In this document: positions 16,518-25,098 of the stretch, piece by piece
How positions within the stretch are numbered: position 1 is the first letter of the stretch
How the letters are laid out: the number at the start of each line of letters is the position of its first letter
Assembly (NCBI RefSeq): GCF_021023135.1
Contig: NZ_PGFV01000001.1
Location: 558,001 to 622,000 of the forward strand
From: Brevibacterium sp. CCUG 69071
Lineage (GTDB): Bacteria; Actinomycetota; Actinomycetes; Actinomycetales; Brevibacteriaceae
Length of the DNA: 64,000 nt
Direction of reading: 5' to 3'
Program-made: the position numbers and the translations under genes
The notes under the pieces: model-generated
Database searches by the model: none
What the model was told of the DNA's origin: nothing
Seen by the model: only the letters and a program-made list of their open reading frames with translations

Positions 16518-16915
16518 CCGAACTGCGCATCAGCGAAGCAGCACGATTCCTCGGTGTCAGCGATGACACCGTCCGGCGGTGGATCAATGAGGGCCGACTG
16601 AGCCAACGCAAGGACGCTTCGAACCGCGCCGTCGTCGACGGCAAGGAGCTCGTCGGACTGGCCCAGGCGGGTCCGGCCGCGCTCGAGGACCCGACAGGGG
16701 TGGTCAGCTCGGCCCGGAACAGGTTCGCCGGACTCGTCACCGAGGTCCTCATCGACGGAGTGATGGCACAGGTGAGCCTCCAGTGCGGCCCCTTCCGGGT
16801 GGTGTCGCTGATGTCGGCTGAGGCCTGTCGGCAGCTCGAACTCGAACCCGGCAGCCTCGCCACCGCCTCGGTGAAGGCGACGATGGTCTCGATCGACACG
16901 CTCGGAAATCAATGA
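16514..16915 (+). CDS. HTH-TOBE molybdate-binding regulator (ModE-like architecture)
   Basis: A 133-residue protein with an excisionase/MerR-type helix-turn-helix (about 1-50; RISEAARFLGVSDDTVRRWINEG) and a single TOBE/Mop domain (about 65-130; RNRFAGLVTEVLIDG and later VKATMVSI), which binds molybdate or tungstate. It differs from E. coli ModE, which has a winged helix and two Mop domains. It overlaps the moaE stop (ATGA) and lies just before modA, whose promoter carries a palindrome, so it is the obvious candidate to control molybdate uptake. It may also stand in for the Mop domain missing from the fused ModBC. Confidence 0.88.
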   Translation: MTELRISEAARFLGVSDDTVRRWINEGRLSQRKDASNRAVVDGKELVGLAQAGPAALEDPTGVVSSARNRFAGLVTEVLIDGVMAQVSLQCGPFRVVSLMSAEACRQLELEPGSLATASVKATMVSIDTLGNQ

Positions 16916-16937
16916 TCTGTCTCAAATGCTGATGGAA

Positions 16938-16969
16938 TTGCCAGTTTAATCCGCAGATGCGGGTTAAAT
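16938..16969 (+). promoter_or_regulatory. modA promoter with overlapping palindrome
   Basis: A ten-base inverted repeat TTTAATCCGC-AGAT-GCGGGTTAAA (16945-16968; one T-G pair) overlaps a TTAAAT -10-like hexamer (16964-16969) that ends six bases before the modA ATG; TTGCCA at 16938-16943 could be a -35 with a long 20-bp spacer. A protein bound here would block modA transcription. The upstream HTH-TOBE protein is the likely ligand. Confidence 0.5.
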
Positions 16970-16975
16970 GGGGGT

Positions 16976-17746
16976 ATGAAGAAGCAACTCTCAGCGATCT
17001 GCATCGCCGCAGCGCTCACCCTGACAGCATGTTCATCCGGTACGGGAGCCGATTCGGATTCCGATTCAGGGGAGAAGACCGAACTGACCGTCTTCGCCGC
17101 CGCCTCCCTGACAGACGTCTTCGAGGACGTCGCCGAGGAGTTCAAGAAGGAGAACAGCGATGTCTCCGACGTGAAGTTCTCCTTCGCCGGCTCCTCCGAT
17201 CTCGTCTCCCAGATCTCAGAGGGAGCACCCGCCGATGTCATCGCGACCGCGGACGAGAAGAACATGGACACCCTCGCCTCCGACGATCTCCTGGCCGGTG
17301 AGCCGCAGATCTTCGCCTCGAACACTCTGGCTCTCGCCGTGCCCAAGGGCAACCCGGGCAAGCTCGAGACACCGAAGGACTTCGCCGGCAAGGACCTCGT
17401 CATCTGCGCCCCGCAGGTGCCCTGCGGATCGGCCACAGAGAAGTGGGCCGACCAGAATGATGTCACCCTCGATCCCAAGAGCGAAGAGAACTCCGTCACC
17501 GATGTGCTCGGCAAGGTGAGCTCCGGCCAGGCGGATGCCGGCATCGTCTACGTCACCGACATCCCACGCGGCGACGGTGCGGTCGAGATGGTCGACCTCG
17601 AAGGCGCCGACAAGGTGGTCAACCAGTACCCGGCGGCGACGGTCAAGGCCAGTGAGAACCAAGAGGCGGCGGACGCCTTCGTCGAGTTCCTGGGCACGGA
17701 CACAGCGGCCAAGCTGCTTGAGGACGCCGGGTTCGCCACTCCCTGA
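16976..17746 (+). CDS. modA: molybdate ABC transporter substrate-binding lipoprotein ModA
   Basis: Extracytoplasmic molybdate/tungstate binder, 256 residues. A lipoprotein signal peptide ends in LTAC, with Cys19 as the lipid-anchored residue. The mature part has the ModA blocks LTVFAAASLTDVFED, FSFAGSSDLVSQI, GAPADVIATADEKNM and CAPQVPCGSATEKWAD. The ATG is preceded by a G-run with almost no spacing and the transcript may be leaderless. The stop overlaps the start of the fused permease/ATPase gene by one base (TGATG). Confidence 0.94.
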   Translation: MKKQLSAICIAAALTLTACSSGTGADSDSDSGEKTELTVFAAASLTDVFEDVAEEFKKENSDVSDVKFSFAGSSDLVSQISEGAPADVIATADEKNMDTLASDDLLAGEPQIFASNTLALAVPKGNPGKLETPKDFAGKDLVICAPQVPCGSATEKWADQNDVTLDPKSEENSVTDVLGKVSSGQADAGIVYVTDIPRGDGAVEMVDLEGADKVVNQYPAATVKASENQEAADAFVEFLGTDTAAKLLEDAGFATP

Positions 17747-19473
17747 TGAACAGACGCAGCCACAGCCATTCCACGGCGCCCGCATGGCTGTGGATTCCCG
17801 CGGCGATCGGAATCGCATTCCTGCTCGTCCCCATCATCGGGATGATCTCCCGCATCGAACCGGGGACTCTGAGCGAGGTCGTCCTCGCGCCGGAATCACG
17901 CATCGCCATGGGACTGTCGCTGCTGACTTCGGTCGTCTCCGCCATCGTCTCCGTCGCCATCGGATTCCCACTCGGATATCTGCTGGCGACGAAGACGTTC
18001 CCAGGGCAGCGGATCGTGCGCACCCTCATCCTCCTGCCGCTCGTGCTGCCACCGGTGGTCAGCGGTCTCGCGCTGCTCTACACCTGGGGGAGGTCGGCCT
18101 ACCTCGGCTCGCTGCTCACCGATGCAGGACTCGGGCTGGCCTACACCACGGCCGCCGTGGTCGTCGCGCAGATCTTCGTCTCGCTGCCCTTCATGGTGAT
18201 GTCCGTCGAGACCGCGGTCGCGGCCCGCGGGACAGGCTATGAGCTCGCCGCCGCCGAACTCGGAGCAACGCCCGGACGGGTCTTCTTCACCGTGACTCTG
18301 CCGCTGCTGCGCCCCGGAATCATGACGGGAGCGGTGCTGTGCTTCGCCCGTTCACTGGGCGAATTCGGTGCCACCCTGACCTTCGCCGGCTCCCTCGAAG
18401 GGGTGACCCGGACGATGCCGCTGCAGATCTATCTCGTCCGCGAGTCCGATCCGCAGTCGGCGATCGCGCTCTCCCTGCTCCTCGTGCTCGTGGCACTGAT
18501 CATCATCGTCCTCGCCTACCGCTCCCCGCACGCCCCGAAGCTGCGGCCCAGCCGACCGAGCGGCGATGACGCGGACGGGGCAGTCGCACCTGCCGGCGTG
18601 CAGCCTCGTTCCGCGTATCCGACGCTGAGCACCGCGGCGAATGACAGCTCTGCATCGGCCCCGGACGCCGACGAATCCGCCGCCGGCACCGGAGGACCGC
18701 CTCGGCGGGAATTCCCGCCCTCTCACCCGGCCATCGAGTTGCAGGCCACGCTCGACGAGCGCGATGTCGAACTGAACTTCAGTGTGCCCAGCGCCGCGAC
18801 GACGGCGGTCATCGGTCGCAACGGCGCCGGGAAGTCGACGCTCTTCCACGTCACCACCGGGGCCTTGGCCGCAGACAGCGGTTCGCTGCGCATCGGCGAC
18901 GAGGTCATCTTCGACATCGAGGCCGGCACGTGGCCGGCGATCCACGACCGCGGCATCGTCCACCTCGCGCAGAACCCGCTGCTGTTCCCCCACCTCAGCG
19001 TCATCGACAACGTCGCCTACGGGCTGCGCTGTCAGGGCCTGAGCCGGCAGGACGCCCGCCGGCGAGGTCAGGTCATGCTCGACCGCCTCGGCGTCGGACA
19101 CACCTCCGGACGCCGCCCCTCCGCGGTCTCCGGCGGGCAGGCCGCCCGCATCGCCCTGGCCCGCGCCCTCCTCATCGAACCCAGGCTGCTTCTGCTCGAC
19201 GAACCGCTCGCCGCTCTCGACGTCGACGTCAAGGTCGAGACCCGCAAGGTGCTGCGCGAGGTGCTCGAAGGGCGCAGCGCGCTGCTCGTGACCCATGATG
19301 TCGACGACGTCATCGCCCTGGCGTCCTCATTGGTCCTCATCGACTCCGGGCGCACGGACTACGTCGCCGAGGTGGGCGAGATCGACACCGCGGCGCCGGA
19401 GCGCGGACGCGATTTCCTGCGCAGCTTTTGCGAGACCGATCGAGAAGGAATACTGTGCAGTAGATCACAGTAG
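17746..19473 (+). CDS. molybdate ABC transporter ModB-ModC fusion (permease plus ATPase)
   Basis: A single 575-residue polypeptide. Residues 1-255 are the ModB permease with about six membrane segments and the EAA loop (ELAAAELGATPGRVFFTVTLPLL); a Ser/Ala/Pro-rich linker follows (about 256-325); residues 326-550 are the ATPase with Walker A GRNGAGKST (357-365), signature VSGGQAARIALARA (461-474), Walker B LLLLDEP and the H-loop VTHD. The C-terminal Mop/TOBE domain of ordinary ModC is absent: only about 50 residues follow the H-loop. The start overlaps the modA stop. Coverage of both halves in one frame without interruption rules out a simple frameshift. Confidence 0.92.
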   Translation: MNRRSHSHSTAPAWLWIPAAIGIAFLLVPIIGMISRIEPGTLSEVVLAPESRIAMGLSLLTSVVSAIVSVAIGFPLGYLLATKTFPGQRIVRTLILLPLVLPPVVSGLALLYTWGRSAYLGSLLTDAGLGLAYTTAAVVVAQIFVSLPFMVMSVETAVAARGTGYELAAAELGATPGRVFFTVTLPLLRPGIMTGAVLCFARSLGEFGATLTFAGSLEGVTRTMPLQIYLVRESDPQSAIALSLLLVLVALIIIVLAYRSPHAPKLRPSRPSGDDADGAVAPAGVQPRSAYPTLSTAANDSSASAPDADESAAGTGGPPRREFPPSHPAIELQATLDERDVELNFSVPSAATTAVIGRNGAGKSTLFHVTTGALAADSGSLRIGDEVIFDIEAGTWPAIHDRGIVHLAQNPLLFPHLSVIDNVAYGLRCQGLSRQDARRRGQVMLDRLGVGHTSGRRPSAVSGGQAARIALARALLIEPRLLLLDEPLAALDVDVKVETRKVLREVLEGRSALLVTHDVDDVIALASSLVLIDSGRTDYVAEVGEIDTAAPERGRDFLRSFCETDREGILCSRSQ

Positions 19474-19506
19474 TCATTTCGCATCAGCGCAAGGGAGCAC
19501 TTCGCC

Positions 19507-21201
19507 GTGGCAGAACTTTCCTACACCTCCGGACCGTCGACCACTCCGCTGCTGGGACAGACGATCCCCGCCAACCTCAAGGCGGTCGCGGCCGCCAACT
19601 CGACGGCGACCGCGCTGGTCGACCGGCACTCGGGCCGTCGCTGGACTTATGCGCAATTCGACCGCGACACCGATGCGCTGGCCATCGGTCTGTTGGAGCG
19701 CGGGGTGAAGAAGGGCGATCGTCTCGGCATCTGGGCCCAGAACCTCGGCGAATGGGCGCTGATCCAGTACGCGACGGCGAAGATGGGGGCGATCCTCGTC
19801 AACGTCAATCCCGCCTATCGCAGCCACGAACTCGAATTCGTCGCCAAACAGTCGGGAATGAGACTTCTCATCTCCCAGATCGTGGCACCCCCGCACTCGG
19901 ACTACCACGCGATCGCCACCGAGGTTGCGGCGAAGGTGCCGGGGCTGGACCTCGTCTTCATCGACACCGTCCCCGACGACCTCCTCGGCGAGGCCTCCAT
20001 CGGCGAACGTCAGTCCTTTGCCCACCTCATCGAGGCCGGACGGCGGCTGCTCGATGACGATTCGGCCAAGTACGGCGTGCGCCTGCAGCAGGTCATGGAC
20101 GAACTCTCCTCCGACGACCCGATCAACATCCAATACACCTCGGGCACCACGGGCTTCCCGAAGGGGGTGACGCTGAGCCACCACAACATCCTCAACAACG
20201 GATTCTTCATCGGCGAACTCCTCGCCTATACCTCTGCCGATTCGGTGGTCCTGCCCGTTCCCTACTACCACTGCTTCGGGATGGTCATCGGCAACCTCGC
20301 GGCACTCAGCCACGGGGCGGCCATCGTCCTGCCCTCACCCGGCTTCGACCCCGTGGCCAGCCTCCGCGCCGTCGCCGAGGAGAAGGCGACCTCTCTCTAC
20401 GGCGTGCCGACGATGTTCATCGCCGAACTCGAACACCCCGAGTTCTCCGACTTCGACCTGAGCACCCTGCGCACCGGGGTGATGGCCGGATCCCCCTGCC
20501 CAGTCAACGTCATGAAGCGGGTGATCGACGATATGAACATGTCCGAGGTCGCGATCTGCTACGGCATGACCGAGACCTCGCCCGTGTCGATGATGACCCG
20601 GGTCGACGACTCGCTCGAGGCGAGGACCCAGACCGTGGGCCGGGTGATGCCCCACCTTGAGATCAAGATCGCCGACCCGGTTACAGGCCTGGCCGTTCCG
20701 CGCGGACAGAAGGGCGAGCTGTGCACGCGCGGCTACTCGGTCATGCTCGGGTACTGGGAACAGCCGGACAAGACCGCCGAGGCGATCGACTCCGCGCGGT
20801 GGATGCGCACCGGTGATCTCGCGATCATGGACGAGGACGGCTATGTCGACATCTCCGGCCGGATCAAGGACATGGTCATCAGGGGAGGGGAGAACGTCTA
20901 CCCGCGCGAGATCGAGGAGTTCCTCTACCACCATCCGGCGATCCGCGATGTCCAGGTCATCGGCGTCTCCGACGAGAAGTACGGGGAGGAGCTGATGGCC
21001 TGGGTGATCCTCAAGGACGGCTTCGACTCACTCGACGCCGAGGAGGTGCGCGAGTTCTGCTCCGGCAAGCTCGCCCACTTCAAGATTCCCCGCTATGTCG
21101 AGGTCCGGGAGTCGTTCCCGATGACCGTCTCGGGCAAGATCCGCAAGGTCGAGCTGCGCGAGGAGGGTGAGTCCATCGTGCACGGGGCGACGGCCGGCTG
21201 A
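19507..21201 (+). CDS. AMP-binding acyl-CoA synthetase
   Basis: A 564-residue adenylate-forming enzyme that activates a carboxylic acid with ATP and loads CoA. It has the P-loop [11 protein letters not shown] at about residue 210, [37 protein letters not shown], and the C-terminal catalytic Lys in SGKIRK (Lys544). This form is typical of medium/long-chain fatty acyl-CoA ligases; the substrate is not deducible. Start: GTG at 19507 with GGGAG ten bases upstream. It follows modBC by 33 bp on the same strand but is unrelated in function. Confidence 0.9.
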   Translation: MAELSYTSGPSTTPLLGQTIPANLKAVAAANSTATALVDRHSGRRWTYAQFDRDTDALAIGLLERGVKKGDRLGIWAQNLGEWALIQYATAKMGAILVNVNPAYRSHELEFVAKQSGMRLLISQIVAPPHSDYHAIATEVAAKVPGLDLVFIDTVPDDLLGEASIGERQSFAHLIEAGRRLLDDDSAKYGVRLQQVMDELSSDDPINIQYTSGTTGFPKGVTLSHHNILNNGFFIGELLAYTSADSVVLPVPYYHCFGMVIGNLAALSHGAAIVLPSPGFDPVASLRAVAEEKATSLYGVPTMFIAELEHPEFSDFDLSTLRTGVMAGSPCPVNVMKRVIDDMNMSEVAICYGMTETSPVSMMTRVDDSLEARTQTVGRVMPHLEIKIADPVTGLAVPRGQKGELCTRGYSVMLGYWEQPDKTAEAIDSARWMRTGDLAIMDEDGYVDISGRIKDMVIRGGENVYPREIEEFLYHHPAIRDVQVIGVSDEKYGEELMAWVILKDGFDSLDAEEVREFCSGKLAHFKIPRYVEVRESFPMTVSGKIRKVELREEGESIVHGATAG

Positions 21202-21290
21202 ACCGCTGCGAACCGAGCCCGTGGTGTGGACGACGACGGTCCCGGACAGCGTCGGCCTGATGTCAGGCTGACGTCGACCGGACTTCGGCC

Positions 21291-21320
21291 GGGCGTCGAC
21301 CGGGCGTCGACCGGGCGTTG
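21291..21320. repeat. short 12-bp tandem repeat
   Basis: GGGCGTCGACCG occurs twice in tandem (21291-21314) and begins a third, degenerate copy, in the gap between the acyl-CoA ligase and the glutamate transporter genes. Confidence 0.6.
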
Positions 21321-21377
21321 TTCGAGGTCACAAGTCGGTTGCAGTTCTCCTGACAAGACGCCACGTTTTTCATGTGA

Positions 21378-21404
21378 GGACACTTTTCACTAAGATCAGT
21401 GTCC
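21378..21404 (+). promoter_or_regulatory. glu operon promoter with flanking inverted repeat
   Basis: TAAGAT (21391-21396) is a good -10; transcription would start close to the ATG at 21405. The inverted repeat GGACACT/AGTGTCC (21378-21384 and 21398-21404) brackets this hexamer symmetrically and looks like an operator. A matching -35 is weak. Confidence 0.45.
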
Positions 21405-22154
21405 ATGAGAGCTGAGTCACAACCGCTGGTGTCGGTTACGAACGTCGAGAAGCACTACGGTGACTTCCATGCCCTGAAGAACGTCAACCTCGACATCCAG
21501 GAGCAGGAAGTCGTCGTCGTCATCGGCCCTTCGGGCTCGGGTAAGTCGACGCTGTGCCGGACGATCAATCGCCTCGAAACCATCACCTCGGGTTCGATCA
21601 CGATCGACGGCAAGGAGCTGCCCGCCGAAGGTGCGGCCCTGGCTCAGCTGCGCTCCGATGTGGGCATGGTCTTCCAGGCCTTCAACCTCTTCGCTCACAA
21701 GACGATCCTCGAGAACGTCACCCTGGGTCCGATCAAGGTGCGCAAGCTCTCGAAGTCCGAAGCCGACAAGCAGGCGATGGCCCTGCTCGAACGCGTCGGC
21801 GTCGCCCACCAGGCTGATAAGTATCCCGCTCAGCTCTCGGGCGGGCAGCAGCAGCGCGTGGCCATTGCGCGGGCGCTGGCGATGAAGCCGAAGGTGATGC
21901 TCTTCGACGAGCCCACCTCGGCGCTCGACCCCGAGATGATCAATGAGGTTCTCGACGTCATGGTCGGCCTCGCCAAGGAGGGGATGACGATGGTCGTCGT
22001 CACCCACGAGATGGGCTTCGCCCGGAAGGCCGCCCACCGGGTCGTCTTCATGGCCGACGGCGAGATCGTCGAGGTCGCCGAACCCGAAGAGTTCTTCACT
22101 AATCCGCAGACCACCAGGGCCAAGGACTTCCTGTCGAAGCTCCTCACCCACTGA
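21405..22154 (+). CDS. gluA: glutamate ABC transporter ATP-binding protein GluA
   Basis: ATPase subunit of a polar amino acid importer, 249 residues: Walker [11 protein letters not shown]-loop [12 protein letters not shown], signature [15 protein letters not shown], Walker B VMLFDEP and H-loop VVTHEMG. Close in form to corynebacterial GluA. A GTG at 21399 would lie at or before the expected transcription start, so I use the ATG at 21405; no ribosome binding site is visible. It heads the gluABCD operon. Confidence 0.9.
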   Translation: MRAESQPLVSVTNVEKHYGDFHALKNVNLDIQEQEVVVVIGPSGSGKSTLCRTINRLETITSGSITIDGKELPAEGAALAQLRSDVGMVFQAFNLFAHKTILENVTLGPIKVRKLSKSEADKQAMALLERVGVAHQADKYPAQLSGGQQQRVAIARALAMKPKVMLFDEPTSALDPEMINEVLDVMVGLAKEGMTMVVVTHEMGFARKAAHRVVFMADGEIVEVAEPEEFFTNPQTTRAKDFLSKLLTH

Positions 22155-22244
22155 ACCTGTTCATCGACGGCTCGGCTCACCGCGGAGGCCGCGTTCGTCA
22201 CTCGTCACACCCACAGTTCTGAATCACCATCACAAGGAGAGACA

Positions 22245-23144
22245 ATGAAGAAGCTCAGCATGGCCGTTGCCTCGGTCGCCATCGGTATGCTCGCCCTCAG
22301 CGGCTGCGGCCAGGGCGGCACCCCGGATGCCCCGGCCGAAGGAGACGGTGCACAGTCCGAAGCTCCCGAGTACACGGTCAACGAGGAAGCCGACTTCGCC
22401 GATTCGAAGACCTGGAAGGCTGCGAAGGATGCCGGTGAGCTGAACATCGGCGTCAAGTTCGATCAGCCCGGCCTCGGCAACGTCTCCGCCGGCTCTGAAG
22501 ACCCCGAAGGATTCGACATCGAGATCGCGAAGATGGTTGCGGCCGAACTCGGATTCAGTGCTGACCAGATCAAGTACACCGAGACCGTCTCCGCCAACCG
22601 TGAGCCCTTCCTCCAGCAGGGCAACGTCGACATGGTCATCGCGACCTACACGATCAACGATGAGCGCAAGAAGGTCGTCGACTTCGCCGGGCCCTACTAT
22701 GTCGCCGGTCAGGACCTGCTCGTGGCCGAAGACTCCGATATCGCCGGCCCCGAGGACCTCGCGGGCAAGAAGGTGTGCTCGGTCGACGGTTCGACGCCGG
22801 CTCAGAACATCAAGGACAAGTACAAGGACGCCGAGCTCGTCACCTATGACGCGTACTCGAAGTGCGTGACCGACCTGCAGTCCGGTTCGGTCGACGCGGT
22901 GACCACCGACGATGCGATCCTGCGCGGCTACGCTCAGCAGTACGAGGGTGAGTTCAAGGTTGTGGGCAAGCCCTTCACCGAGGAGCCCTACGGCGTCGGC
23001 CTGCCCAAGGACGACCAGGATCTCCGCGATGCGGTCAATGATGCTCTGCAGAAGGGCATGGACGACGGCGACTGGGACAAGGCCTTCGAATACACCCTCG
23101 GGTCGACCGATGATGTCGACAAGCCCGAGATCGACCGTTACTGA
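22245..23144 (+). CDS. gluB: glutamate ABC transporter substrate-binding lipoprotein GluB
   Basis: Cell-surface amino acid receptor, 299 residues, with a lipoprotein signal ending in LSGC (Cys at about 22). The mature protein shows the family-3 solute-binding fold: LNIGVKFDQPGLG, GFDIEIAKMVAAELGF, YTINDERKKVVDFAGPYY and PYGVGLPKDD. AAGGAG lies seven bases before the ATG. A stable hairpin follows the stop and separates it from gluC, which should allow this subunit to be made in excess over the permeases. Confidence 0.93.
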   Translation: MKKLSMAVASVAIGMLALSGCGQGGTPDAPAEGDGAQSEAPEYTVNEEADFADSKTWKAAKDAGELNIGVKFDQPGLGNVSAGSEDPEGFDIEIAKMVAAELGFSADQIKYTETVSANREPFLQQGNVDMVIATYTINDERKKVVDFAGPYYVAGQDLLVAEDSDIAGPEDLAGKKVCSVDGSTPAQNIKDKYKDAELVTYDAYSKCVTDLQSGSVDAVTTDDAILRGYAQQYEGEFKVVGKPFTEEPYGVGLPKDDQDLRDAVNDALQKGMDDGDWDKAFEYTLGSTDDVDKPEIDRY

Positions 23145-23163
23145 CACGTCCACAGATTGACAT

Positions 23164-23195
23164 GATGCGAGGGCACCGAATGGTGCCCTCGCATC
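23164..23195 (+). promoter_or_regulatory. intercistronic hairpin between gluB and gluC
   Basis: A perfect 14-bp stem (23164-23177 with 23182-23195) and a GAAT loop without a T tract, inside the operon. It probably protects the gluAB message from 3' exonucleases or partly terminates transcription. Confidence 0.65.
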
Positions 23196-23211
23196 GATTA
23201 AGGAATCTGGA

Positions 23212-23874
23212 ATGGATTTTCCGCAGCTTCTCCAAATGTTCCTCTCGGGGACGTGGGGAACGATCAAGCTCTTCACCGTCGCCCTCCTCGGCTCGATGGT
23301 GCTCGGCACCATCCTCGCCGGCATGCGGGTCTCACCGACCCCGGTGCTGAGGATCGCCGCCTCGACGTACATCAACGTGGTCCGGAACACCCCGCTGACG
23401 CTGGTGATGTTCTTCTGCGCCTTCGGGCTGCCGTTCCTCGACATCCGCTTCGGTGCGACGAGCTCCTTCAACTCCTTCGTCTACGCCACGATCGCCCTCA
23501 CCGCCTACACCGCCTGCTTCGTCGCCGAGACCCTCAAGTCCGGCATTGCGACGATTCCGGTCGGTCAGGCCGAGGCGGCCCGTGCCGTCGGACTGACCTT
23601 CGGGCAGACCTTGGGCCAGGTGATCCTGCCGCAGGCGTTCCGGACCGTGATCCCGCCGCTGGGCAGCGTGATCATCGCCATGCTCAAGAACACCTCGATC
23701 GCCTCGGCCTTCAACAACCGGGAGCTGATCTCGGCTATGCGCAATGCCATCGAGCTGCGCGGCGACCTCGTCATTCCGCTGCTCTTCGGCACCGCCTTGG
23801 CCTACCTGATTCTGGCGCTGATCCTCGGACGCGTCTTCGACTACCTGGAGAAGAAGCTGGTGATCCTGCGATGA
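23212..23874 (+). CDS. gluC: glutamate ABC transporter permease GluC
   Basis: A 220-residue membrane subunit of the polar amino acid permease family (HisM type) with about five hydrophobic segments. The NTPLTLVMFF segment and the EAA-loop region GQAEAARAVGLTFGQTLGQVILPQA are characteristic. The ATG at 23212 follows a weak AAGGAA. Its stop overlaps the gluD start as ATGA. Confidence 0.92.
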   Translation: MDFPQLLQMFLSGTWGTIKLFTVALLGSMVLGTILAGMRVSPTPVLRIAASTYINVVRNTPLTLVMFFCAFGLPFLDIRFGATSSFNSFVYATIALTAYTACFVAETLKSGIATIPVGQAEAARAVGLTFGQTLGQVILPQAFRTVIPPLGSVIIAMLKNTSIASAFNNRELISAMRNAIELRGDLVIPLLFGTALAYLILALILGRVFDYLEKKLVILR

Positions 23875-24713
23875 GTGCACCGACACAGGTCCTCTTCGAC
23901 GAGCCCGGACCGAAGGCCCGCCGCAATAACGTCATCTTCTCGATCGTCTCGGCGATCGTGCTGTTGGCCCTCATCGCCTTCATCGTCTGGAAGTTCGCCG
24001 ATGCCGGTCAGCTCGACGCGGCCAAATGGTATCCATTCACCTTCACTCAGATCCAGATGGTGCTGCTCTCGGGCATGCTCGCCACCCTCAAGGTCGCCGT
24101 GGTCGCCTCGGTGCTCGCCATCGTCGTCGGTGTGATCTTCGCCCTCCTGCGCCTCTCGGGTACGCGGATCATCTCGATTCCGGGCACCATCGTGCTCGAG
24201 TTCTTCCGCGGCGTGCCAGTGCTGCTGCTGATCTTCGCGATGTTCCTCATATTCGGCAACACGATCGGCCCGTTCTGGTCGGTCGTCATCGGCCTCACCC
24301 TCTACAACGGCATGGTGCTTGCCGAGATCATCCGCGCCGGCATCCTCGCGGTCCCGAAGGGCCAGCGGGAGGCGGCCATGGCGATCGGCCTGCGACCCAG
24401 CCAGGTGATGAGTCTCGTGCTCATGCCGCAGGCGCTGCGGGCGATGATGCCGACGATCATCGCGCAGATCGTCGTCCTCCTCAAGGACTCCGCCCTCGGC
24501 TTCATCGTCACCTACCAGGATCTCCTCTATCAGGTGAACCTCATCGGTCGCGAGTACAACAACCTGCTTCCGACGTTCCTCGTCGGAGCGGTGCTGTTCA
24601 TCATCATCAACATGATCGTCGCCGCGATCGCCCGCTGGCTCGAGAGCAGACTGCAGCGCAAGACCACCGCCGACACGGAGGACGGGGCGCTCTCGGCCAA
24701 GACGGTCACCTGA
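23871..24713 (+). CDS. gluD: glutamate ABC transporter permease GluD
   Basis: Second permease of the importer, 280 residues, longer at the N-terminus than GluC. It has a first membrane helix at about 20-45, FFRGVPVLLLIFAMFL, and the EAA loop GQREAAMAIGLRPSQVMSLVLMPQALR. The ATG at 23871 overlaps the gluC stop, marking coupled synthesis of the two membrane subunits. It ends the operon; no clear terminator follows. Confidence 0.92.
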   Translation: MSAPTQVLFDEPGPKARRNNVIFSIVSAIVLLALIAFIVWKFADAGQLDAAKWYPFTFTQIQMVLLSGMLATLKVAVVASVLAIVVGVIFALLRLSGTRIISIPGTIVLEFFRGVPVLLLIFAMFLIFGNTIGPFWSVVIGLTLYNGMVLAEIIRAGILAVPKGQREAAMAIGLRPSQVMSLVLMPQALRAMMPTIIAQIVVLLKDSALGFIVTYQDLLYQVNLIGREYNNLLPTFLVGAVLFIIINMIVAAIARWLESRLQRKTTADTEDGALSAKTVT

Positions 24714-24780
24714 GTGTAGTGTTCGGGAGAGAAGTCAGAAGCACGAACCGTGCATCGTCGCCGGTGACAAGGAGTCGCAG

Positions 24781-25098
24781 ATGCAACCCGAACTCAATTC
24801 CACCCCGGTCGAAGTCGTCGATAACCCCGGCCGGGAGCGGTACGAGATCTTCACGGCCGGGGATCCGGCCGAGTTCATCGGATTCCTCGCCTACCGTGTC
24901 ATCGATGCCGAGACTCTCGAACTCCAGCACACGATCATCTCCGAGGGGTTCTCTCGTCGCGGCTTCGCCCGGACTCTTGTCACGCACGTCCTCGATCGGG
25001 CGCGTGAACGTGAGATCCGGATCGTGCCGACCTGCAGCTATGTCCAGGACTACATTCGGCGCTTCCCGCAGTACGGCGACCTCGTGGCCGAAGGGTGA
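24781..25098 (+). CDS. GNAT-fold acetyltransferase-like protein (YjdJ type)
   Basis: A 105-residue protein of the small GNAT group (N-acetyltransferase domain, COG2388 type): ELQHTIISEGFSRRGFARTLVTHVLDRAR contains the acetyl-CoA binding turn (FSRRGFA for Q/RxxGxG/A), and IVPTCSYVQDYIRRFPQY is the typical ending. The target is unknown. AAGGAG lies seven bases before the ATG. Its stop overlaps the GluQRS start (GTGA), so the two are coupled; a link to tRNA or protein modification is inference. Confidence 0.85.
   Translation: MQPELNSTPVEVVDNPGRERYEIFTAGDPAEFIGFLAYRVIDAETLELQHTIISEGFSRRGFARTLVTHVLDRAREREIRIVPTCSYVQDYIRRFPQYGDLVAEG

Noticed and set aside
17746..19473. ModBC fusion as a lost stop codon or frameshift artefact
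   Set aside because: The two domains are joined by a long linker in a single uninterrupted frame and neither half is truncated apart from the missing Mop domain.
21291..21320. Short tandem repeats and hairpins considered as CRISPR or an origin
   Set aside because: Only two to three units, no spacers, no cas genes, no DnaA-box clusters anywhere in the window.
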